The translations under genes were made by a program, and so were the position numbers. Positions 1 to 5,162 of a stretch of 5,730 bases of DNA are shown one piece after another. Source of the DNA: Acidimicrobiia bacterium (lineage in GTDB: Bacteria > Actinomycetota > Acidimicrobiia > IMCC26256 > JACDBD01). The notes beneath the pieces are model-generated. The model was given only the letters and a program-made list of their open reading frames with translations. It was not told the origin of the DNA and ran no database searches. Numbering within the stretch: the stretch's first letter is position 1; the number at the start of each line of letters is the position of its first letter. The stretch is taken from assembly GCA_031177445.1 (NCBI GenBank), contig JAPSGP010000218.1:1-5730 (forward strand), written 5' to 3'.

Positions 1-4
1 AGAA

Positions 5-38
5 GGTAGGCCTACCCGCATTCGCCGGTTCCGAACCG
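5..38 (-). terminator. possible transcription terminator after the Vgb-like gene
   Basis: Reading on the minus strand, two inverted repeats lie just past the TGA at 50-48. The first is a 5-bp stem with a 3-base loop (26-38, CGGTT/AACCG). The second is a perfect 12-bp palindrome with no loop (5-16, GGTAGGCCTACC), followed by a short TTCT. There is no real T-tract, so this is at best a weak or GC-type terminator. The palindrome alone is close to chance for a window of this size. Confidence 0.22.
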
Positions 39-47
39 CTACGGCCC

Positions 48-902
48 TCAGTGCGTGTGGCCGCACCCCGCGCCGTGACCCTCGATCCCCGCGAAAGGCC
101 CGCACGGGTGCGGCACCATCCACACGTGGAGCATCGGCGGCGTCGGGCGGAGCTCCCCGCCGGGTTGGCACACCCCGTCGACCAGCCGGCCCCCCAGCCG
201 ATTTCCCTCCCAACAGAGGTTCTGATGGTCGTGCCACGTGGTGAGATCGCCCGCGATCTCGGGTGTGTCGCTCATGCCCTTGCCGAACTCGAGGATGTAC
301 ATCGCCGAGACGACCTGCTTCGTGCCGTCCGCGTTCACTCGAGCGACGATCGACTCGATCCGGCGCGCATCGAGCTCGTTGCGCCGGCCGTGGATCTGGC
401 GCACGTCTCCAGGATCGCTCGGCAGCGGGAACACCGTGAAGTGCTCGGTCTCGGGAACGAACCGCACCAGCGCGTTGGCGCCGAAGTCGCTCAGCCAGAC
501 GTCATCGTGACGATCGACGTACACGGCGTACGCCTGTGGATCTTCGCCCGGAAGTCGCCATTCACTCCACGCGTCGCTCGCCGGGTCGTACACCGCGACC
601 TGCCCGGCGTTCCACTGGCTCGACCAGACGCGCCCGGCCGAATCCGACCACACCCGGCGCGTCCCTTGGTCGGCGGTCGGGGGATCGAGCTGCGTGGTGA
701 CACCGGTCGTGGTGTCGATGCGCCCGACGTAGCTCCCTGCGAGCGACGCGTAGTAGACGTCGCCCGCTGGCGTGGCCGTGATGCCATACGGCCCGGGACC
801 ACCCGGCGCGTCGAAGACCTCCACCTCGGCGCTCGCCGGCCGAACACGGCCGTAGACACCTGCCTGGCCCGTGAACCACAGCGTGCCGCTGGCGTTGAAC
901 AT
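48..902 (-). CDS. Vgb-like beta-propeller fragment fused to a His/Cys-rich C-terminal module (chimeric, probably 5'-truncated)
   Basis: 284 residues from the ATG at 902. Residues 7-161 hold four blade-like repeats of the streptogramin lyase/Vgb type (starting near GTLWFTG, GDVYYAS, GRVWSSQ, DDVWLSD), each followed by a basic/DP-type strand; Vgb is a seven-bladed propeller of about 290 residues, so roughly four blades remain. At about residues 172-176 (near 375-390) the propeller ends and a different module begins: ESIVARV, VSAMYIL, TWHDHQNLCW (222-231), PMLHVWMVPHPCGPF (256-270) and a GCGHTH tail. I recall this module as the C-terminus of unnamed actinobacterial proteins; its His/Cys residues suggest metal binding (inference). 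The frame stays open upstream of the ATG and reads RPANLNTA, which also fits the propeller family, and no ribosome binding site precedes the ATG. The original 5' end is therefore probably lost and this may be a pseudogene. It lies 75 bases after the phosphatase gene, same strand. Lyase activity should not be assumed. Confidence 0.72.
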   Translation of the reverse strand: MFNASGTLWFTGQAGVYGRVRPASAEVEVFDAPGGPGPYGITATPAGDVYYASLAGSYVGRIDTTTGVTTQLDPPTADQGTRRVWSDSAGRVWSSQWNAGQVAVYDPASDAWSEWRLPGEDPQAYAVYVDRHDDVWLSDFGANALVRFVPETEHFTVFPLPSDPGDVRQIHGRRNELDARRIESIVARVNADGTKQVVSAMYILEFGKGMSDTPEIAGDLTTWHDHQNLCWEGNRLGGRLVDGVCQPGGELRPTPPMLHVWMVPHPCGPFAGIEGHGAGCGHTH

Positions 903-976
903 TGCGGTGTTGAGGTTGGCCGGCCGATTCGAAGCCAGGCACCCGGCACCAGTCGCGTCGTGAGCACGCGGCCCCG

Positions 977-1684
977 TTAGAGGAATTTGTTGTACAGCTG
1001 GCGCGGGCTGTCGAGAAAGCGGCTGACGACCACGACCGGCGCGGGGGGCTGGTCCACGCGGCCGCGGTCGAGGCCGGCGACGAACGCTATCTGCTCCAGG
1101 GTCAGCACGCCGACCGCGAGGCTCTCGCGGACCGCGGTGCGCGAGCTCACCTGTCCGGTCGTCACCTTGTAGGCCGCGGCCATCGTGCCGGCGCGCCCGA
1201 CGCCTTCGCCGCAGTGGAGGAACACACGCCCCGAGGACGCGCGCGCGAGGGCGACGAACCGCTCGACCTGGTCAGCCGCCGGCGGTTGTCCGTCGGTCAC
1301 GGGCATGTGCACCGACGCCATCCCGAGCGAGCGGAGGAGCGCTTCTTCCCTCGGACTCGGTGGGTCGGGGCGAAGGTCGACGACGGTCTCCACACCGTGG
1401 CGCGCCAGCTCCTGGAAACCTTCAGGTCCGGGCTCGGCGCCCCGCCACACGCGATCGTCCACCCGGATCAGATGGCGCACGTTCGCCAGCCCTTCCACCC
1501 GGTCGAGGTCAGTGAACGGCCGCGCCGCCCAGCTCGCGCCGATCAGGACGATGTTCCCGTAGATCAGCGTGCATCCGACGACCCCGATCACGACCAGCGC
1601 GGCGAGCCGCAGCCGGCGCGGCCATGAGCCCCGAGGCCGCTCGACCGGAGCCGCGGGTTCCGGCGCCGTGTCGAGCGTGGTCAC
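977..1684 (-). CDS. membrane-anchored dual-specificity/tyrosine-type (Cys-based) phosphatase
   Basis: 235 residues from a GTG at 1684. Residues 27-49 form one hydrophobic helix preceded by five arginines (16, 18, 23, 24, 26), so the N-terminus should be cytoplasmic and the catalytic domain outside (positive-inside inference). The domain shows VVDLR (101-105), a candidate general acid Asp131 in VTDGQPP, and the P-loop HCGEGVGR (157-164) with nucleophile Cys158 and Arg164, matching HCx5R. The residue after the Arg is Ala rather than the usual Ser/Thr, which may slow thiolate release. The GTG start is chosen because it overlaps the PAP2 stop by four bases (GTGA); the frame is open further upstream to 1885, but that part is arginine-rich shadow of the PAP2 gene. 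Translational coupling to PAP2 suggests a shared lipid-phosphate or envelope substrate rather than phosphoprotein, but the substrate cannot be read from sequence. Confidence 0.87.
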   Translation of the reverse strand: MTTLDTAPEPAAPVERPRGSWPRRLRLAALVVIGVVGCTLIYGNIVLIGASWAARPFTDLDRVEGLANVRHLIRVDDRVWRGAEPGPEGFQELARHGVETVVDLRPDPPSPREEALLRSLGMASVHMPVTDGQPPAADQVERFVALARASSGRVFLHCGEGVGRAGTMAAAYKVTTGQVSSRTAVRESLAVGVLTLEQIAFVAGLDRGRVDQPPAPVVVVSRFLDSPRQLYNKFL

Positions 1685-2448
1685 CGATCCGCGCACCCCT
1701 CGGCGTACGTCGCGCACGGGTACCGACGGTGGCTGCGGTCGGCGAGCCACTCGATGACGAGCAGGTAGATCGCGCCGAAGAGCAGCGCACCGACGACGTC
1801 GGACATCCAGTGCACGCCCATGTACACGCGGCTCACGGCGACGACGAGGATGATCGCGCCCGACACCACAGTCGCGATCCACCACAGGGAGCGCCGGCGC
1901 GTCATCAGGGCGACGACCGGGGGCACGAGCCCCCAGAGCGCCACCGCCGCCATGACATGGCCGCTCGGGAACGAAGGCCCGCCGCTTTCCACTAGCGCGC
2001 CCTCGACGGGACGGTCACGTCCGATTCCCCCCTTCATGAGCCACTCGCACACCGGTCGCGCGAGCGTCGCCACCACGAGGAGACCGGCCATCGGCGCGCA
2101 TGCCCTCCACGCGATCGCGAGCAGCACTGCGAGGCCGATGACGACCATCTGCCAGCTCCCGAGGCGAGTGGCGTACAGGAAGAAGGTGTCGAGCGAGTCG
2201 GTGCGATTGTTCGAGATCCAATTGCGCACCGGCTCGTCCCACGTGCGCAGCAGAGTGACCCAGAAGGCCGCGGCCAACGCGAGCGCGCCGAAGGTGCCCA
2301 CGATCGCGGGGACCGTCCATCGGTGCCGGAGGAGCACGCCGGCCACGGTGAGCGGCGGCTCCCGGTGGAGATGGGGCGCCCGGCGCAAGCCAGCGGCGGG
2401 GGCCTCGTCGGCCAGGGCCCGCTCGTCGCGGAGATCCGTTGTCGTCAT
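1681..2448 (-). CDS. PAP2-superfamily membrane phosphatase (phosphatidic acid/undecaprenyl-pyrophosphate phosphatase type)
   Basis: 255 residues, with about six hydrophobic segments (about 46-66, 101-117, 120-135, 167-183, 189-206, 218-235). All three phosphatase motifs are intact: KGGIGRDRP (139-147, Kx6RP), FPSGH (160-164) and SRVYMGVHWMSD (206-217, SRx5Hx3D). The His pair 164 and 213 are the expected catalytic nucleophile and charge-relay partner. The family removes phosphate from lipid phosphates or pyrophosphates, usually at the outer membrane face; the exact substrate is not evident. The ATG at 2448 is chosen because a purine-rich GAGGGAGGG lies directly upstream; the frame extends to 2508, but those 20 residues look like upstream leader. 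It is first in the minus-strand run and overlaps the next phosphatase by 4 bp. It is divergent from the alpha/beta hydrolase. Confidence 0.93.
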   Translation of the reverse strand: MTTTDLRDERALADEAPAAGLRRAPHLHREPPLTVAGVLLRHRWTVPAIVGTFGALALAAAFWVTLLRTWDEPVRNWISNNRTDSLDTFFLYATRLGSWQMVVIGLAVLLAIAWRACAPMAGLLVVATLARPVCEWLMKGGIGRDRPVEGALVESGGPSFPSGHVMAAVALWGLVPPVVALMTRRRSLWWIATVVSGAIILVVAVSRVYMGVHWMSDVVGALLFGAIYLLVIEWLADRSHRRYPCATYAEGCADR

Positions 2449-2450
2449 CG

Positions 2451-2459
2451 CCCTCCCTC
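2451..2459 (-). promoter_or_regulatory. ribosome binding site of the PAP2 gene
   Basis: On the minus strand GAGGGAGGG ends two bases before the ATG at 2448. A GGAGG core lies three bases from the start, which is close, and an alternative GAGG lies seven bases away. It supports starting at 2448 rather than at the upstream in-frame start at 2508. Confidence 0.5.
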
Positions 2460-2483
2460 GCCGCGCCGTCCCTGGCAGCCTGC

Positions 2484-2495
2484 CCGGACGTCCGG
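2484..2495. repeat. 12-bp perfect palindrome in the divergent intergenic region
   Basis: CCGGACGTCCGG is its own reverse complement and sits between the divergent PAP2 and alpha/beta hydrolase starts, about 35 bases upstream of the PAP2 ATG and 60 bases upstream of the hydrolase. The position fits an operator for a dimeric repressor, but one or two 12-bp palindromes are expected by chance in a GC-rich window this long. No clear -35/-10 pair is visible for either gene. Confidence 0.2.
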
Positions 2496-2554
2496 TCAGG
2501 TAGTCCAATCATGGCGCACCAGGAGCCATTCCCGCGTGCTTGCGACCAGCGGAA

Positions 2555-3484
2555 ATGCCCGCAATGCTCCCGCCCATGATCACACCTCCGCGGGTCGAGG
2601 GGGTCGTCACCGTGCGTGAGCGGCGCCAGCTCGGGTTCGCCGAGTTCGGCCCGCCGCGGGGGCGGCCGATCGTCTGGCTCCACGGAACGCCGGGCGCACG
2701 GCGCCAGATCCCCGAAGCCGCCCGCATCGCGGCCGAGGAGCTCGACGTCCGGCTGATCGGCATCGATCGTCCGGGCGTGGGCGACTCGACTCCTCATCTC
2801 TACGACTGCGTCCTCGACTTCGCTGCCGACCTGGAGCTCGCGATCGACGATCTCGGCATCGACGAGCTCGCGATGATCGGGCTCTCCGGCGGGGGCCCGT
2901 ACGTCCTCGCCTGCGCCTACGCGATGCCGGAGCGGGTCGTGGCGGGCGGCATCCTCGGCGGCGTCGCCCCCGCGCGCGGCGACGATGCGGTGCCGGGCGG
3001 TCTGGTCGGGTTGCTCGCGCCGCTCAGTGCGGCAGTGAAACGTTTTCGGATCCCGCTCTCGCTCGCGCTCAGCAGCCTGGTGTGGACGATGCGGCCGCTG
3101 GCGTCACCGGGGCTCGACATCTATGCGAGGTTCTCGCCCGAGGGTGACCGCCGGATCTTCGCCCGTCCGGAGATCAAGGCGATGTTCCTCGACGATCTCC
3201 TCGGTGGGAGCCGGCGCGGGCTGCGCGCGCCGGTCTACGACCTGATCCTGTTCACGCGGCCATGGGGCTTCTCGGTGGGCGACATCAAGGTGCCGATCCG
3301 ATGGTGGCACGGCGACGCCGACCACATCGTGCCGCTCGCGCACGGGGTACACATGCTCCCCCTCATCCCCGACGCCGAGCTGTACGTGCGACCGGGCGAG
3401 AGTCACCTCGGCGGGCTGGGCGCAGCCGAGGACGTCCTCGGCACGCTGCTCGCGCTCTGGGACGTGCGCGACTCCCGGCGGTAA
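2555..3484 (+). CDS. alpha/beta hydrolase-fold protein
   Basis: 309 residues from the ATG at 2555. The fold's key elements are present in order: HGTPG (44-48 region, oxyanion loop), DRPGVGDS (about 71-78), the nucleophile elbow GLSGGG with Ser111, HGDADHIVP with Asp256 as the likely acid, and GESHLG with His284. A catalytically complete hydrolase is expected. The family covers esterases, lipases, epoxide hydrolases and haloalkane dehalogenases; a Ser nucleophile excludes the Asp-nucleophile members, but the substrate is unknown. There is no signal peptide or membrane helix, so it is probably cytoplasmic. The start is uncertain: in-frame ATGs at 2564 and 2576 and a TTG at 2540 are alternatives, none has a convincing ribosome binding site, and the conserved part begins only near residue 20. 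It is divergent from PAP2 and followed after 27 bases by the cyclic-nucleotide-binding gene. Confidence 0.9.
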   Translation: MPAMLPPMITPPRVEGVVTVRERRQLGFAEFGPPRGRPIVWLHGTPGARRQIPEAARIAAEELDVRLIGIDRPGVGDSTPHLYDCVLDFAADLELAIDDLGIDELAMIGLSGGGPYVLACAYAMPERVVAGGILGGVAPARGDDAVPGGLVGLLAPLSAAVKRFRIPLSLALSSLVWTMRPLASPGLDIYARFSPEGDRRIFARPEIKAMFLDDLLGGSRRGLRAPVYDLILFTRPWGFSVGDIKVPIRWWHGDADHIVPLAHGVHMLPLIPDAELYVRPGESHLGGLGAAEDVLGTLLALWDVRDSRR

Positions 3485-3499
3485 CACGGCCCAGGGAAC

Positions 3500-3505
3500 T
3501 ACAGT
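3500..3505 (+). promoter_or_regulatory. candidate -10 box for leaderless transcription of the cyclic-nucleotide-binding gene
   Basis: TACAGT matches the actinobacterial TANNNT -10 pattern and lies six bases before the ATG at 3512, so transcription would begin at or next to the A of the start codon. No Shine-Dalgarno sequence stands at the proper distance, which fits a leaderless mRNA. No -35 element is seen at the expected spacing, and the box lies in a gap of only 27 bases. Confidence 0.38.
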
Positions 3506-3511
3506 CCGGGC

Positions 3512-3937
3512 ATGCCGACTCGGAGCTCGTACCTGGACCACCTCGCGTCGGTCCCGCTGTTCGCGGGCCTGTCGAAGAAGGAGCTGCAGGAGGTTGCCCG
3601 CGCCGCCGACGAGATCGACGTCGAGGCGGGGAAGGAGCTCGTCACCGAGGGGCGCACGGGCCACGAGTTCTTCCTCATCGTCGGCGGCGAGGCGACGGTA
3701 AAGCGCCACAACCGCAGGATCGCGACCCTGGGACCGGGTGACTACTTCGGCGAGCTCGCCCTCCTCGATCGCGGCCCACGATCCGCGACCGTCTTCGCCG
3801 GCACCGACATGCGGCTCCTCGTGCTCGGCCAGCGGGAGTTCGCCGGGCTGCTCGAGACGCTGCCCGGCATCGCCTCGAAGCTGCTTCGAGCGATGGCGAA
3901 GCGCTTGCGCGACGCCGACACCAAGGCTGTCAACTAG
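3512..3937 (+). CDS. stand-alone cyclic-nucleotide-binding-domain (Crp/cNMP-like) protein
   Basis: 141 residues containing one cNMP-binding domain and nothing else. The N-terminal helix (YLDHLASVPLFAGLSKKEL, 7-25) and the beta-roll (about 35-105) are typical. The phosphate-binding cassette FGELALLDRGPRSATV spans 79-94, with Glu81 and Arg90 in the positions that contact ribose and cyclic phosphate, so nucleotide binding is plausible. The C-terminal helix (about 108-135) resembles the Crp hinge helix. There is no helix-turn-helix, kinase, channel or hydrolase domain; Crp itself is about 210 residues. It probably acts as a sensor subunit or protein-protein regulator, not as a DNA-binding factor (inference). 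It may be read with the hydrolase 27 bases upstream, or from its own promoter. It converges on the liv-linked membrane gene, with 26 bases between the two stops. Confidence 0.9.
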   Translation: MPTRSSYLDHLASVPLFAGLSKKELQEVARAADEIDVEAGKELVTEGRTGHEFFLIVGGEATVKRHNRRIATLGPGDYFGELALLDRGPRSATVFAGTDMRLLVLGQREFAGLLETLPGIASKLLRAMAKRLRDADTKAVN

Positions 3938-3963
3938 CGAGGCCGCAGGTCCGCGCTGCCTGA

Positions 3964-4440
3964 CTACGCGGGAATGCAGATGCGGCACGCCTCGAGGCCA
4001 CTGTCCCGAGCGGCGAGGAGCGTCATCACGGCGAGACCCGACTGCCCCTGGACCAACCGGCAGTCGGCGCGGTGGTAGGCACTCGGACCGGCGACGACTT
4101 CGCTTGCGCCCGCGTCGGGGGCGGTCCACGACGTCGTCCCCGCAGCTACGGGCGCGGTCGCGACTTCGCCTGCCGACATGCGATCCAGGGCGTCGCGCAG
4201 ATCCTCGAGCGTCGCCTGCAGCGCCGCGCGATCCGCCCGGTTGCTCTGGGCGATCATCAGCCCCGCACCCACGACGACGAGCGCGAGCCCGCCGAGCCCG
4301 CCCGACACGACGTAGGGCATCTGGGCCGACACGCGGTCGTAGCTCGCAGCTCCGTTCCACCCGAGGAAGACGAGGACGAAGCCGGCCAGGATGTAGCCGA
4401 TGGCGAGCTGCCCGCCGAGACTTCCCCAACGGATCTTCAT
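3964..4440 (-). CDS. small two-helix membrane protein with Ada-like HxxxC...CxxC module, coupled to livF
   Basis: 158 residues, no named family recognised. Two transmembrane helices (about 11-31 and 43-64) are followed by a charged helix with coiled-coil character (SNRADRAALQATLEDLRDAL, 66-85), an Ala/Thr/Pro-rich linker (90-118) and a compact C-terminal module from 122. That module has His123, Cys127, Cys152 and Cys155 in the pattern YHRADC...LEACRIC, resembling the zinc site of the Ada N-terminal domain with His replacing the first Cys. With two helices, both ends should be cytoplasmic. The ATG at 4440 is well supported: AGGAGGAG lies just upstream, overlapping the livF TAG, and the intergenic gap is eight bases. 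The coupling suggests an accessory or sensory role for the Liv-type transporter (inference); metal binding is inferred from the residue pattern only. The frame stays open upstream to 4857, but that part is shadow of livF. Confidence 0.82.
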   Translation of the reverse strand: MKIRWGSLGGQLAIGYILAGFVLVFLGWNGAASYDRVSAQMPYVVSGGLGGLALVVVGAGLMIAQSNRADRAALQATLEDLRDALDRMSAGEVATAPVAAGTTSWTAPDAGASEVVAGPSAYHRADCRLVQGQSGLAVMTLLAARDSGLEACRICIPA

Positions 4441-4442
4441 TG

Positions 4443-4450
4443 CTCCTCCT
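4443..4450 (-). promoter_or_regulatory. ribosome binding site of the livF-coupled membrane protein
   Basis: AGGAGGAG on the minus strand overlaps the TAG stop of livF (4451-4449) and ends two bases before the ATG at 4440. It fixes the start of the small membrane protein and shows that translation is tied to that of livF. Confidence 0.72.
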
Positions 4451-5162
4451 ACTCCGCGGCCTTGCCGAGGTAGCTCTCGCGCAGGTTGGCGTTCTGGATC
4501 TCGTCGCCGACTCCGCTGAAGATCAGCGTTCCCTTCTCCATGATCAGCACGCGGTCGGCATACGGAAGGACGCCCACGTTCTGCTCCACGATGATCACGG
4601 TGACACCGTCGTCGTTGATGCGGTTGACCACCTGGAAGACGGTCTTGGCCAGCGCCGGGCTCAGACCGAGCGAGGCTTCGTCGATGAGCAACAGCTTCGG
4701 CTTCGACATCAACGCTCGTCCGATCGACAGCATCTGCTGCTCGCCTCCCGAGAGCGTGCCCGCCGCTTGGTCCATACGCTCGGCCAGCCGGGGGAAGTAC
4801 TCGAAGACGAGGTTGCGCCGCTCCTCGTTCTCCTTGCCGTGCGTTCGCCGGGTCCATGACCCGAGCCGGAGGTTGTTGGCGACGCTGAGCGCCGGGAACA
4901 CTCGCCGCCCTTCCGGCACGAGCGAGACGCCGCGTGGCACCAGGCGTGAGGGTGGGCGGCCGGCGATGTTGTCGCCGTTGAACCGGATCGTCCCCTTGTC
5001 GGGTTTGAGGAGGCCGGCAATGGTCGAGACGGTCGTGGTCTTCCCCGCGCCGTTCAGGCCGAACAGCACCGCGGTCTCGCCTTGCTCCACCTCGAAGCTC
5101 ACACCGAGCAGGACCGGGTTGTCGTAGCTGACGTGCAGGTCTTCGATCTCGAGCAGCGCCAT
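4449..5162 (-). CDS. livF: ABC transporter ATP-binding protein, LivF type
   Basis: 237 residues, the usual LivF length. Walker A GLNGAGKTT (35-43), the LivF-typical VPEGRRVFPALSV segment at the Q-loop region (about 82-94), signature LSGGEQQ (137-143), Walker B LLLIDEASLGLSP (157-169) and the VEQN variant of the switch region (192-195), which LivF proteins carry instead of a His. The protein hydrolyses ATP at the inner membrane face to drive import by a branched-chain-amino-acid-type (HAAT) system, paired with LivG. The real substrate may be another amino acid or a small organic compound, since LivF sequences do not show it. The ATG at 5162 overlaps the livG stop by one base (TGATG); a GTG at 5165 would give a 4-base overlap and one more residue. 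It is followed within eight bases by the small membrane gene. Confidence 0.95.
   Translation of the reverse strand: MALLEIEDLHVSYDNPVLLGVSFEVEQGETAVLFGLNGAGKTTTVSTIAGLLKPDKGTIRFNGDNIAGRPPSRLVPRGVSLVPEGRRVFPALSVANNLRLGSWTRRTHGKENEERRNLVFEYFPRLAERMDQAAGTLSGGEQQMLSIGRALMSKPKLLLIDEASLGLSPALAKTVFQVVNRINDDGVTVIIVEQNVGVLPYADRVLIMEKGTLIFSGVGDEIQNANLRESYLGKAAE

Noticed and set aside
51..980. 309-codon open frame on the plus strand across the Vgb-like gene
   Set aside because: Arg/His/Pro/Val-rich shadow translation with no recognisable domain. The opposite strand encodes clear propeller repeats and a known-looking C-terminal module.
1685..1885. N-terminal extension of the Cys-phosphatase to 1885
   Set aside because: The extra 67 residues are Arg-rich shadow of the PAP2 coding region. 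The GTG at 1684 gives the typical stop/start overlap, with a natural N-terminus before the membrane helix.
2449..2530. Sigma-70 promoter for the PAP2 gene (TTGGAC-like -35 on the minus strand)
   Set aside because: No acceptable -10 hexamer at 16-18 bases spacing; the match rests on one box only.
3938..3963. Bidirectional terminator between the convergent stops
   Set aside because: Only a 4-bp GCAG/CTGC stem with a 7-base loop and no T-tract; too weak to call.
3104..4429. 441-codon open frame on the minus strand crossing three genes
   Set aside because: Composition is Arg/Gly/Glu-rich, with no domain. It runs antisense through the hydrolase triad and the cNMP cassette; long antisense frames are expected at this GC content.
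3738..4859. 373-codon open frame on the plus strand over the cNMP gene end, the membrane gene and livF
   Set aside because: Low-complexity Arg/Ser-rich shadow. It conflicts with well-supported genes on both strands.
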